Shown: positions 1-8,154 of the stretch, in pieces
How positions within the stretch are numbered: the first letter of the stretch is position 1
Layout: every line of letters starts with the position of its first letter
From: Actinomadura mexicana
GTDB taxonomy: Bacteria > Actinomycetota > Actinomycetes > Streptosporangiales > Streptosporangiaceae
Direction: 5' to 3'
NCBI RefSeq assembly: GCF_900188105.1
Contig: NZ_FZNP01000030.1
Location: forward strand, 1-47,957
DNA length: 47,957 bases
Notes under the pieces: model-generated
The model's input: the letters and a program-made list of their open reading frames with translations, nothing else
Database searches by the model: none
What the model was told of the DNA's origin: nothing
Position numbers and translations under genes: made by a program

Positions 1-1384
1 TCAACTTACGGATCTCGCGCTTGACCCCGGCCAGCCCGACCATCGCCTCCAACCGCGCGAGCAGCACGTCCGCCGAAGCCCCACCGGACCCCTCCCCGGT
101 CGCCGGCGCCGCCGCGGGCTTCTTCGCGGCCTCGGGTTCTGGCTTCGCCTCGGGCGCTTCCGCGGGCGTCGGCTCGGTGACCTGCGTGGTCGTCCCGCCG
201 CGCGGCCTGCCGTCCAGCCTGTCCGGCCTCTGGTTGCGCTCGCTGACCAGGTCGGTCACGTCCATTTCCGCGCCGTCGCCGGCGATGACGCCCGCGCCGC
301 GGTTGTCCACCACCGTGCAGGTGCGGAGGGTGAGCCGGCCGCCCCCCTCCACGCTCACCCCGGCGAGCCCGCTGCCGCTGATCGTCGTCCCGTCCAGCAC
401 GACGCGGGCGCCGGAGCCGAGCCCCGCACCGATCTTCTCCGCACCGGTGATCCGGCCCCGGACGACCGTGACGTCCGCGTGCGCGACGAGGGACAGGCCG
501 TTGGTGCCCGCCCCCTTGATCTCGCAGTCCTCCAGCAGCGCGACGCCCTTCTCGACGACCACGCCGGTCCGCTGCGGCGACTCCATCCTGACCCGCCGCG
601 CGGTGAGCGTGCCGCCGGTCGCCACCCACAGCGCGTCGGCGCCCGCGTCCTCGATCAGGCAGTCCTCCGCGACCGCCCTGCCCTTCTCCAGGACGATCAG
701 GGACGACTGGCCCGAGCCGTGGAACGCGCAGTTGCGGACCGCCGCGTCCGCGCGGTCGTCCACCCGGATCCCGGCGCTCGTCGGGCCGCTGATCGTGCAC
801 TGCTCGATCAGCGGGCGCGACCCCTCGGTCACCCAGATGCCGTGGCCGCCCGCGTCGCTGATCCGGCACTCCCGGAGGGTCACCGTGCTGCCGCTGCGGA
901 TCGCGATCGCGTTGCCTTCCGTCCCGCCGACCGCGGTGCCCTCCATGACCCCGGACGAGGCGCTGTACACGACCGCGCCGTCCTGCACCTGGCAGTCCTT
1001 CAGCGCCAGCTGCGCGCCGCGGGACGCGCGCACGGCCAGGTCGGAGCGGGTCGTGAACTCGCAGTGCTCCGCGAGGACGCTGCCTTCCGCGAGTTCGAGC
1101 GCGAGGCCCTCGGCGCTCCAGTTGCGGACGATGAGTCCCTGAAGCGTCACCTTCCCGGTGACCTCGACCGTCGCGTCCGTGGCGCCGTCCAGCGTGACCG
1201 AGCCCGGTCCGCCCACGGCCGTCATGACGAAGTCGCCCGTACTGCGGAACCCGGTGTTGGGATACAACCCCGGCTCGATCAGGATGTGCCGCCCGGCCGC
1301 GGCGTACGGCAGCGGCGCTTGAAGTGCCTCAAGCACCGTCCGATACGCCCGGGGGGAGGAGTGTGACACGACCAGACGCTGCAA
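1..1384 (-). CDS. Beta-helix repeat protein fused to CbxX/SpoVK-type AAA ATPase (3' end outside window)
   Basis: The frame is open for 461 codons and runs off the window. Residues about 10-370 are a repetitive right-handed parallel beta-helix (pectate-lyase-like) with regular rungs such as GSVLAEHCEF and LALKDCQVQD. A Pro/Ala/Glu-rich linker follows (about 385-440). The last 20 residues, starting LARLEAMVGLAGVK, match the start of the CbxX/CfqX (SpoVK, EccA-like) AAA ATPase domain. The TTG start at 1384 was chosen because AGGAGG lies 4 nt upstream; a GTG six codons later is possible. In the family, the AAA part is a hexameric ATPase remodelling partner proteins. What the beta-helix binds is unknown, and a sugar or surface ligand would be a guess. 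The ATPase core cannot be checked here. Confidence 0.8.
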   Translation of the reverse strand, partial: MQRLVVSHSSPRAYRTVLEALQAPLPYAAAGRHILIEPGLYPNTGFRSTGDFVMTAVGGPGSVTLDGATDATVEVTGKVTLQGLIVRNWSAEGLALELAEGSVLAEHCEFTTRSDLAVRASRGAQLALKDCQVQDGAVVYSASSGVMEGTAVGGTEGNAIAIRSGSTVTLRECRISDAGGHGIWVTEGSRPLIEQCTISGPTSAGIRVDDRADAAVRNCAFHGSGQSSLIVLEKGRAVAEDCLIEDAGADALWVATGGTLTARRVRMESPQRTGVVVEKGVALLEDCEIKGAGTNGLSLVAHADVTVVRGRITGAEKIGAGLGSGARVVLDGTTISGSGLAGVSVEGGGRLTLRTCTVVDNRGAGVIAGDGAEMDVTDLVSERNQRPDRLDGRPRGGTTTQVTEPTPAEAPEAKPEPEAAKKPAAAPATGEGSGGASADVLLARLEAMVGLAGVKREIRKL

Positions 1385-1442
1385 CGGGCCTCCTCACGAA
1401 TCACCGTTCATGGTGCCATGAGGTGAGGTGTGCCCGCCTCGC

Positions 1443-2060
1443 TCAGCGGACCCCGCGCGGTCTGAACTGGACGCTGATCCGGGGGCCCGCCACGCGGGCG
1501 CTCTTCGGGATCGCGTGCTCCCATGTCCGCTGGCAGCTCCCGCCCATGACGATGAGGTCGCCGTGCCCGAGGTCGCGGCGGATCGCCGGCCCGCCGCCGC
1601 GCGGGCGGAGCAGCAGGCTCCTCGGGGTGCCGACCGACAGGATCGCCACCATCGTGTCGTGCGTGGCGCCGCGCCCGATGGTGTCGCCGTGCCACGCCAC
1701 ACTGTCGCGCCCGTCCCGGTAGAGGCAGAGACCGGCCGTCCGGAACGGCTCGCCGAGTTCCTCGGCGTAATGCTCGTCGAGCGCCGCCTTCGCCTCGTCC
1801 AGGACGGGATCGGGCAGGGCGGCCTCCTCGTCGTAGAACGCCAGGAGGCGCGGGACGTCCACCACCTTGTCGTACATGCGCCGCCGCTCGGCGCGCCACG
1901 GGACGGACGTGAGCAACCGCTCGAACAGCGCGTCCGCGTTGGGAATCCATCCGGGCAGGACGTCCACCCAGGCGCCGTGCTCCAGCAGCGTCCGCCGCGC
2001 CGCGCGCAGAGACCGCGGACCGCTCTCGTCCGTGCCGTCCAGCAACGACCCTTGGAACAT
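1443..2060 (-). CDS. AlkB-like 2-oxoglutarate/Fe(II) dioxygenase
   Basis: This 205-aa protein has the AlkB core. The iron-binding triad is visible as H124-x-D126 in WHGDTI and H182 in WEHAIPK. R194 and R200 in the C-terminal RISVQFRPRG segment are the expected 2-oxoglutarate and substrate arginines. The family oxidatively removes alkyl groups from DNA or RNA bases in the cytoplasm. Length and motif spacing agree with bacterial AlkB homologues common in actinomycetes. The ATG start follows a GGGGGG purine run. It is a single gene about 60 bp from its neighbours on the same strand, so co-transcription with the upstream UbiB kinase is possible but unsupported. The exact substrate (DNA, tRNA or other) cannot be read from sequence. 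Confidence 0.9.
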   Translation of the reverse strand: MFQGSLLDGTDESGPRSLRAARRTLLEHGAWVDVLPGWIPNADALFERLLTSVPWRAERRRMYDKVVDVPRLLAFYDEEAALPDPVLDEAKAALDEHYAEELGEPFRTAGLCLYRDGRDSVAWHGDTIGRGATHDTMVAILSVGTPRSLLLRPRGGGPAIRRDLGHGDLIVMGGSCQRTWEHAIPKSARVAGPRISVQFRPRGVR

Positions 2061-2120
2061 CCCCCCACTGTATCCAGCGAGTCAAACACATGTTCGATCA
2101 CGGCGGTCCGCGGGACCGGG

Positions 2121-4055
2121 TCAGCGGCGGAAGATCACCGTCAGGACGCGCAGCGAGAGGACCGAGCAGACGACCAGGCCGCAGTAGCCGAAGAACTGGA
2201 AGAGGGGCACGTCCCGGGTCATCGCGGGGCCGTCCTTCAGGCCCAGCAGCATCACCGCCATCACCCCGGCGGTCGACGCGAGGATGGTGAGCAGGACCTG
2301 CTGGAGGAGGCCGGTGACCGTGCGGCGGTCCGACTCGTCGGCGAACAGGCGGACGTTCAGGCTGAGGCGGCCCGCCTCCGCCGCGGCGGTGATGCGGTCC
2401 AGGCGGTGGGGGAGGCGGCGCAGCATCGGCAGCAGGTTGAGCAGTTCGTCGTTCGCGGCCTTGCGCAGCGAGCCGGGCTGGAGCCGTTCCCGCAGGTAGG
2501 ACTCGCCGAACGCGTGCGCCTCGGCGACGATGCCGAAGCCGGGCGCGAGCTCGCTCAGGCCGCCCTCCAGCGTCGCGAGCGCCCGGAACACCGCCGCGAT
2601 CTCGGCCGGGACGGCCAGGTCGAACCTCGCGACCAGGCGGAACAGGTCGGTGAACAGCGCCATGTCCGGATTGGTCCCCGGACCGAGGTGGCGGGCCATG
2701 AAGGCGCCGAGCGCGCGGGCGAGGCCCTGCTCGTCCAGTTCGTCCGGGCGGGCCACGACCTCCAGGAACGCGTCCGTCACCGCGACCGCGTCGCCCCGGT
2801 TCATGGCGATGAGCATGCGCTGGAGGCAGCCGCGCAGTTCGGTGTCGAGCCGTCCGACGGAGCCGAAGTCGATCAGGCCGAGGCGGCCGTCGTCGAGCAG
2901 GAGGATGTTGCCGGGGTGCGGGTCGGCGTGGAAGACGCCGTCCAGGACGATCTGGCGCAGCACCGTGTCGAGGAGGGTGCGCGCGAGGGCGGTCCGGTCC
3001 CGGCCGGCGGAGTCGATGCGCGGGCCGGCCTTGCGGAGCGCGACGCCGTCCAGGTGCTGCATGACGAGGACGCGGCTCGTGCAGAGGTCGTCGTGGGGAC
3101 GGGGGATGACGACGTCGCCGTTGCGGGCGGTGGCCGCGACCGAGGCCATGTTGCGGGCCTCGACGCGGAAGTCGAGTTCCTCGCGCAGCGCGGCCGCGAA
3201 GCCGTGCGCGAGGTCGACGACGCCGAACGACCTGGCCCATCCGGCGCGGTCGTGGAGCGTCCGGGCCAGGCGGCCCACGATGTCGAGGTCGCGCTCGACC
3301 ACCGCGCGGACGCCCGGCCGCTGGATCTTGACGACGACGTCCTCGCCGGACCGGAGGGTGGCCCGGTGCACCTGCGCGATGGACGCGGCGGCGAGGGGCG
3401 TCCGGTCGAAGGCGGCGAAGACGTCGTCCGGGTCGCCGAGCTCCTCGCGAAGGGCGCGCTCGATCTGCGGCCACGGGACGGGGGCGGCGCCGTCCTGGAG
3501 CCGCCCCAGTTCCTGGACGAACTCCGGCGGCAGGACGTCCCGCCGTGTCGACAGGACCTGGCCGAGCTTCACGAACACGACGCCGCCCTGTTCGAGTGCG
3601 TGCGTGAACGAGCGCGCGGTGTGTGCGCTCGGGCGGGCGCGGCCGCGCAGGTAGGGCCCGAGGCCGTGGCGCAGGAAGATGAACGAGATGCGCCGGTAGC
3701 GGCGGGTGCGCGCGAGCCGCGACCGCGCGTTGCCGAACCAGTGGAGCGGGGACGGCACCGTCCCGGTGGGGACGAACGCCTGCCACAGCACCAGGATCGT
3801 CATCGAGACGAGGAGGGCGCACGCGAAGCCGAGGCAGACGAAGAGCGCCAGCGGCCCGGGATCCTGGTTCGCGCTCAGGTCGCCGATCAGCGTGCTGATG
3901 ATCGGGCTCGCTCCCGCCTGCCCGACCGCGCCCGCCACGAGCGTCCGGAACAGGGGGAACCGGGCGTCGAGCAGTCTCCTCGCCCCGTACGCCATGACCC
4001 AGGTGTTGATCGCCGTTCCGATGAGGAAAGCGATGACCGTCGCTGAACTGCCCAT
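2121..4055 (-). CDS. ABC1/UbiB/AarF family atypical kinase, membrane-anchored
   Basis: This 644-aa protein has two N-terminal hydrophobic segments (about residues 5-25 and 68-95). The ABC1 hallmark KxGQ motif is K163-LGQ, and the nucleotide-binding lysine is in VVVKIQRPG (about K243). The catalytic HADPHPGN loop is followed by IDFGSVG. Two more hydrophobic helices close the protein. UbiB-family proteins are atypical kinases/ATPases linked to isoprenoid-lipid (quinone) metabolism at the membrane; the precise partner in actinomycetes is not settled. The ATG at 4055 has only a weak ribosome site (GGCAGAG). It lies alone between an HTH regulator and an AlkB gene, with no quinone-biosynthesis gene nearby. 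Confidence 0.9.
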   Translation of the reverse strand: MGSSATVIAFLIGTAINTWVMAYGARRLLDARFPLFRTLVAGAVGQAGASPIISTLIGDLSANQDPGPLALFVCLGFACALLVSMTILVLWQAFVPTGTVPSPLHWFGNARSRLARTRRYRRISFIFLRHGLGPYLRGRARPSAHTARSFTHALEQGGVVFVKLGQVLSTRRDVLPPEFVQELGRLQDGAAPVPWPQIERALREELGDPDDVFAAFDRTPLAAASIAQVHRATLRSGEDVVVKIQRPGVRAVVERDLDIVGRLARTLHDRAGWARSFGVVDLAHGFAAALREELDFRVEARNMASVAATARNGDVVIPRPHDDLCTSRVLVMQHLDGVALRKAGPRIDSAGRDRTALARTLLDTVLRQIVLDGVFHADPHPGNILLLDDGRLGLIDFGSVGRLDTELRGCLQRMLIAMNRGDAVAVTDAFLEVVARPDELDEQGLARALGAFMARHLGPGTNPDMALFTDLFRLVARFDLAVPAEIAAVFRALATLEGGLSELAPGFGIVAEAHAFGESYLRERLQPGSLRKAANDELLNLLPMLRRLPHRLDRITAAAEAGRLSLNVRLFADESDRRTVTGLLQQVLLTILASTAGVMAVMLLGLKDGPAMTRDVPLFQFFGYCGLVVCSVLSLRVLTVIFRR

Positions 4056-4159
4056 CTCTGCCGCCCGCGGAATCGTCCTGCTACGTCCCGGGGGACGCTA
4101 CGGAGCGCTGGGGCGGCGATCTTCCCGCCGGAGGGGGAGCCGCTCGTCCTGACGGGGGA

Positions 4160-5026
4160 TCAGAACTCGCCGAGCAGATCCCTGAGGAAGGTCGTGGTGC
4201 GGGCGGGGCGGGCCGCGCGGATGCCCAGCAGGTCCATGATCTTCTGGTAGCGGACGGCCTCCTGGCCCTCGGGGTAGCGGGCGCCGGTCAGCTGCTCCAG
4301 GTAGACCATGTCCTCCAGGTCGTGCTCGGCGAACCGCACGATCGTGATCGGCCCGCCCAGCGCCAGGTGCCCGCCCGCCGCGAACGGCAGGACCTGCACC
4401 TTCACGTTGGCCATGCCCTCCGACACCGCGATCAGGTGCTCGACCTGGCCGCGCATCGTCCCCGGCCCCCCGATCGGCCTCCGCAGCGCCGCCTCGTCGA
4501 TCACCGCCCACAGCGTGGTCGCCCCGGTCGCGCGGTGCAGGACCTCCTGCCGCCGCATCCGGAGGGCGAGGCGCCGTTCGAGGCCGTCATAGGCCGCGTC
4601 GTGGTGTTCCAGGCCGATGACGGCGCGCGCGTAGTCGTGCGTTTGCAGAAGGCCGGGGATGTATTGCACCTCGTATGTGCGAATTGTCGCCGCCGACTGT
4701 TCCAGGCCGAGATACTGCTCGAACCAGCCCGGCACGATATCGCCATGGCCCTGCCACCAGCCGGGCTCCCTGGCCTCCCGGACGAGTTGGACGAAGCCAT
4801 TCCGCTCGTCCTCGGCCTCGACGCCGTAGAGGGTGAGCAGGTCGAGGACGTCGCGGACCTTGAAGCCGTGCCGTCCGAGCTCCAGCCTGCTCATCTTGGA
4901 CGCCGAGCCGCGGATCACCTCGCCGGCCTCCGCCCGGCTGAGACCGCTCTCCTCGCGCATCCGCCTCAACCGCGCTCCGAGCTGCATGCGCAACGCGGTG
5001 GGACTCGCCAGCCGATTGTCAAGCAC
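4160..5026 (-). CDS. Helix-turn-helix regulator with DUF5753 domain
   Basis: It is 288 aa from the GTG start at 5026, chosen because GGAG sits 5 nt upstream; an in-frame TTG at 5059 has no comparable site. Residues about 14-60 form an XRE-type HTH (LGARLRRMREESGLSRAEAG). The rest is the DUF5753 domain, recognised by GWFEQYLGLEQSA, YVxYIPGLLQT-like (YEVQYIPGLLQT) and VQVLPFAAGGH. Such proteins are very abundant in streptomycetes and relatives, usually beside a small DUF397 gene. No DUF397 gene is present between this gene and the UbiB gene. They are proposed as development or antitoxin-like regulators; the ligand is unknown. A perfect 10-bp palindrome lies about 90 bp upstream of the start (5115-5124). 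Confidence 0.9.
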   Translation of the reverse strand: MLDNRLASPTALRMQLGARLRRMREESGLSRAEAGEVIRGSASKMSRLELGRHGFKVRDVLDLLTLYGVEAEDERNGFVQLVREAREPGWWQGHGDIVPGWFEQYLGLEQSAATIRTYEVQYIPGLLQTHDYARAVIGLEHHDAAYDGLERRLALRMRRQEVLHRATGATTLWAVIDEAALRRPIGGPGTMRGQVEHLIAVSEGMANVKVQVLPFAAGGHLALGGPITIVRFAEHDLEDMVYLEQLTGARYPEGQEAVRYQKIMDLLGIRAARPARTTTFLRDLLGEF

Positions 5027-5114
5027 CAGGTCTCCAGCGTTCCGTACGTGGTCCGGCAACTATCTCGGAGGGTCTCACAGGCAATGCTGAACGCGCAGGA
5101 AACCCCTCGACAGA

Positions 5115-5124
5115 GATACGTATC
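5115..5124. promoter_or_regulatory. Palindrome upstream of DUF5753 regulator, possible operator
   Basis: GATACGTATC is a perfect 10-bp palindrome in the roughly 160-bp gap between the XRE-ImmA gene and the DUF5753 gene, upstream of the latter. The position suits a promoter operator, possibly autoregulatory. No second copy was noticed in the window. Function is inferred only from symmetry and position. Confidence 0.35.
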
Positions 5125-5190
5125 CGGCGCAGCCGCTTTACAAATCCCGCCATTGTGTTGAACTCGCGGGCGGGAGCGTTCCAGCAGCGG

Positions 5191-6228
5191 TCACCGCCGC
5201 GGGACGAGCAGGTCCAGATCGGCGCGCGTGACCCGGGCGTCTCCGGCGATCCGGTCGCGATCCGTGCCCGCGCCCTCCACGACCTCCAGCGCGCGGGTCA
5301 GCATCGTCGGCTGCTCCAGCGGACGGGCCGGGCCCGGCTCCTGGCGCCGCCAGCCGCGCGAGCTCAGCGCGCTCATCGCGTTGCGGTAGACGGACTCCGT
5401 CATGATCCCGAGCGTGCGGGCCCGGTAGAGCAGCGCCGCCATGCTGACGCCCCAGGACGCCTTCAGCTCCGCCAGCCGGTCCCAGTCGGGGCCCGCGGGC
5501 AGCTCGCCGGCGATGTCGGCCTCCGGCATGAGGAACTCCGCCGCGAACCGGTGCGCCTGGTCCTCGACGATCTTCTCGCCGGGCTCGGCGTCGGCGTGCA
5601 TCACCAGGTGCCCCAGCTCGTGGGCCGCGTCGAACCGGTTGCGCCAGTAGTCGCCCTTGGCGGGGTTGAAGAACACCATGGGCCTCGGGTGGAGGCCGAC
5701 GCTGAACGCGTCCACCCGCTCGGCCGCCCGCGGCAGCACGAGGACGATCACGCCGTGGGACTCCAGCAGCCGGACGACGTGCGGCACCGGCCCGGCCCGC
5801 TCGACCAGCGCCTTCCTGGTCAGCCTGGCCGCCTCGGCGGGCCCGGGGCCGGCGATCTCCTCCGGCGAGACCGGGTACTCGGGGAGGTCGACCTCGGGCA
5901 GGTCGACGAGCCGTTCGAGGACGGCGACGACGTCGGTGGCGATCCGCCCGTAGGCGAGCGCCTGGTCACGCTCGATCTGCGTCGTCGACCGGAGCGACCG
6001 GAAATGGGCCCCGTCCATGGAGACCGGGCTGCGGCCGCTCTGGAAGAACGCGACGGGCACGCCCAGCGCGATCGCCAGCCGCCGCACCGTCGGCTCCTCG
6101 GGCCTCTGCACGCCCGCCTCGTACTGCCCGATCGCCTTCGGCGTCGTCCCCACGGCCTGCGCGAGCTGGTTCTTGCGCAGGCCCCTGAGCCGCCGGGCGA
6201 GCGTCAGCCGCTCGCAGTCGAACAGCAC
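5191..6228 (-). CDS. XRE family regulator with ImmA/IrrE metallopeptidase domain
   Basis: This 345-aa protein has an N-terminal XRE HTH (residues about 8-62, RRLRGLRKNQLAQAVGTTPKAIGQYEAG). A linker follows, then an ImmA/IrrE zinc peptidase domain with H203-E-L-G-H207 and the downstream acidic helix AHRFAAEFLMP. In related proteins the peptidase cleaves a repressor (ImmA of ICEBs1, IrrE of Deinococcus), so it may act on a partner or on the DNA-binding state of its own complex. The GTG start has AGAAGG about 9 nt upstream. It lies 16 bp downstream of the 213-aa hypothetical gene, so the two probably form an operon. Such pairs occur in mobile elements and toxin-antitoxin-like modules. The partner's role is unknown. 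Confidence 0.9.
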   Translation of the reverse strand: MLFDCERLTLARRLRGLRKNQLAQAVGTTPKAIGQYEAGVQRPEEPTVRRLAIALGVPVAFFQSGRSPVSMDGAHFRSLRSTTQIERDQALAYGRIATDVVAVLERLVDLPEVDLPEYPVSPEEIAGPGPAEAARLTRKALVERAGPVPHVVRLLESHGVIVLVLPRAAERVDAFSVGLHPRPMVFFNPAKGDYWRNRFDAAHELGHLVMHADAEPGEKIVEDQAHRFAAEFLMPEADIAGELPAGPDWDRLAELKASWGVSMAALLYRARTLGIMTESVYRNAMSALSSRGWRRQEPGPARPLEQPTMLTRALEVVEGAGTDRDRIAGDARVTRADLDLLVPRR

Positions 6229-6244
6229 CCCGCGCCACCTTCTG

Positions 6245-6886
6245 CTAGGCCGTCTTCGTCTCCCCGCGGAGCCGCATCGGGACGTCGTCCTCCCGGTCGT
6301 CCCACAGCGGCATCGTCCGCTCGACGAGCTTACGACGTGGATCGGGCCCGATGGTGTCGTCCAGGGGTCTGACCCAGTGCCAGGCGGTGCCGCCGTCGGC
6401 GTTCCACCGGGGGCGGCCCAGGAAGAGCTCCATCTCCAGCGGCGCCTCGGTGGCGCTGTGCGCGAGCACCAGCGTCACGACCCCGGGCGTGTCGCGGGCC
6501 TCGATGCCCAGCGGGAGGACGAGCTGCGGGTCCTCGACGTAGGTCTGCCGGGCCACGGCCTGCTTGGTGGGGCTGTCGCGGTCCCACCGGATGCCCCTGA
6601 CGTTCCCGAACTCGTGGCGCTTGAGAAGGACGCGGTACGGCCCGTACCGCCAGCCGGGGGAGCCGTTCAGGTCGTCGCGGACGACCTGCGGTTCTGCCTC
6701 GAAGACCCGGTCGATCTGCGACGCGAGCGCGTCGAAGGCGCCGACCCCGTACGTCCGCTCCGTGAAGCCCGCCGCCCGGCTCAGCCCGCCGAAGACGGCC
6801 AGCGTCGCCTCGCGGTGGGCCTCCCGCAGGGCGTGCAGGAAGCCCGCCGCCAAGAGCTCGTCCCAAGCGTCCCTGTCCTCAGCCAC
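6245..6886 (-). CDS. Hypothetical protein paired with XRE-ImmA gene
   Basis: I do not recognise a family in these 213 aa. The protein is soluble, with no signal peptide or membrane segment. The N-terminal third (residues 1-70) is helical in character. The middle and C-terminal parts are rich in W, R and charged residues, with beta-like stretches such as GVVTLVLAHS and WHWVRPLDD. Third-position GC is high, supporting coding. The GTG start at 6886 has only a weak ribosome site. It is the upstream gene of a probable two-gene operon with the XRE-ImmA gene (16-bp gap). By analogy with regulator/peptidase pairs it may be the effector or the cleaved partner, but that is inference from position alone. 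Confidence 0.75.
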   Translation of the reverse strand: MAEDRDAWDELLAAGFLHALREAHREATLAVFGGLSRAAGFTERTYGVGAFDALASQIDRVFEAEPQVVRDDLNGSPGWRYGPYRVLLKRHEFGNVRGIRWDRDSPTKQAVARQTYVEDPQLVLPLGIEARDTPGVVTLVLAHSATEAPLEMELFLGRPRWNADGGTAWHWVRPLDDTIGPDPRRKLVERTMPLWDDREDDVPMRLRGETKTA

Positions 6887-6914
6887 GTCCCGACCATAGC
6901 CAGAGCCGCCGACA

Positions 6915-7280
6915 TTACGAGCAGCCCTCGAACTCGGGGACCTCGCGGACGAGCGCGAGCCCGCTCTCGCCGAACCACTTGTCCAGCAGGCGGCCGGCCG
7001 TCCCGTCCTCGTACATCGTCGTGATGGCCCGGTTCACCGCCTCGCACCCGTCCGCGTCGTCCTTGCGCATCCCGACCCCGTACCGCTCGTCGGAGAAAGG
7101 CGCGTTGACGATTCTCCGGTCCGGGGCCGCGAACCCGGCGAGGACCAGGTCGCCGGTGGAGATGGCCTCCACGGCCCCGGACCGCGGCTTCGCCGCGCAG
7201 TCGCTGTAGGACGAGCCCGGGACGAGCCTTGCCTTGACCCCGACCACGATGACGTCCTGGCTGTTGCCGCCCGCGCCCAA
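6915..7280 (-). pseudogene. C-terminal remnant of glutamate-type ABC substrate-binding protein
   Basis: The last ~115 residues match the C-terminal lobe of GluB-like extracellular amino-acid binding proteins. Recognisable parts are YSDCA, then AVEAISTGDLVLAGFAA, FSDERYGVGMRKDD, and a final helix with LDKWFGESGLA. A full family member is about 270-300 aa with a lipoprotein signal. Here the N-terminal lobe and signal are absent, and the frame opens only at a TTG near 7280 with no ribosome site. No permease or ATPase gene is adjacent. A terminator-like hairpin of the next gene begins about 15 bp upstream of the fragment, marking the junction. I read it as a decayed, 5'-deleted gene. Confidence 0.75.
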
Positions 7281-7295
7281 GTCGCCAAATGGCCT

Positions 7296-7331
7296 GATGG
7301 CCGCCGAGGCGGTATGCCTTCGGCGGCCATC
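7296..7331 (-). terminator. Terminator-like hairpin after the 7350 membrane-protein gene
   Basis: Arms GATGGCCGCCGAGGC and GCCTTCGGCGGCCATC pair along 15 bp with one bulge around a 5-nt loop (GGTAT). It lies about 20 bp beyond the stop of the membrane protein gene read on this strand. There is no T-tract, which is usual for actinomycete terminators. Confidence 0.7.
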
Positions 7332-7349
7332 GGGCCCGTTTCTCGGAAG

Positions 7350-8024
7350 TCAGCCGTGGACTCGGTGCGTGCCCTGCGCCAGGCGGCCGGTGGCGACTCG
7401 CTTACCCCGGAGCGTGACGACGCCCATCATGAGGAGCCAGTAGCTGAGAATGGCGCCCAGGGAGGCGGTGGTGCCCCAGCCGTTGGCGGCGTAGAAGAAC
7501 GACGGCTCGTTGCCGAAGAAGAGCGAGGGAATGAAGGCGAAGTTGACCGCGGCCAGCACGTAGGCGGACCTCCCGGTCCAGCGCGGCAGCGCGCCGGTCT
7601 TCGTCACCGCGTACCCCAGTGCGACCAGGAAGAACCCCAGCAGCATGCGACCGATGGACCCGTACAGGATGTAGGTCCCGCTGACAGAGATGGTCGGGTC
7701 GATCGGCCGGTCGGCGGCGATGACGGCCCCGGCCTCAAGCCCGCTGGAGATGAGGGTGACGAGAACGTAGGAGATCCCGGCGGCGAAGGCGAAGTTCCCT
7801 GCCCATTCGTACCGCGGGTCGACGCTCTTGACGAACTCGCGGAAACCCGTCACGAAGAGGAGCAGGAATCCGAGGGCCAGGATTCCGAGGAGAAGGCGGG
7901 AGAGGACGTTGGAGTCCGGCGGCGGGCCCGAGTAGACGAAGTACAGCGGGACCTCGACGATGAGGGCGACGGCGGCGGCGAGGCCCGTCCATCCGGTGAA
8001 GCGCCGGGCGAGAACTGTGTCCAC
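7350..8024 (-). CDS. Integral membrane protein, six predicted helices
   Basis: It is 224 aa from GTG at 8024 (AAAGGCAG ribosome site). An in-frame upstream start at 8090 would add a non-hydrophobic leader and is less likely. Six hydrophobic segments are seen: near the N-terminus (WTGLAAAVALIVEVPLYFVY), LLLGILALGFLLLFVTG, FAFAAGISYVLVTLIS, GRMLLGFFLVALGYAV, YVLAAVNFAFIPSLFF, and a C-terminal one. The layout recalls DUF4386-like or other small actinobacterial membrane proteins, but I cannot place it confidently. It is a single gene with its own downstream hairpin. No regulator or enzyme nearby suggests a role. Confidence 0.8.
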   Translation of the reverse strand: MDTVLARRFTGWTGLAAAVALIVEVPLYFVYSGPPPDSNVLSRLLLGILALGFLLLFVTGFREFVKSVDPRYEWAGNFAFAAGISYVLVTLISSGLEAGAVIAADRPIDPTISVSGTYILYGSIGRMLLGFFLVALGYAVTKTGALPRWTGRSAYVLAAVNFAFIPSLFFGNEPSFFYAANGWGTTASLGAILSYWLLMMGVVTLRGKRVATGRLAQGTHRVHG

Positions 8025-8154
8025 GAGACTGCCTTTCTCAGGGGGCGAGTGCGAATCTGCGTCTGCGGAACACTTTGCCGGGCGGGGCACGGCCTGTCCG
8101 TGGGCGTGCCCCCCATATCGCGGTAGGGGTATGCCTACCTTCTGGGCGCCCGCC

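Noticed and set aside
1428..4046. Long plus-strand open frame opposite the AlkB and UbiB genes
   Set aside because: It mirrors genes on the other strand, contains no recognisable domain and has the E/R/A-rich look of antisense in GC-rich DNA.
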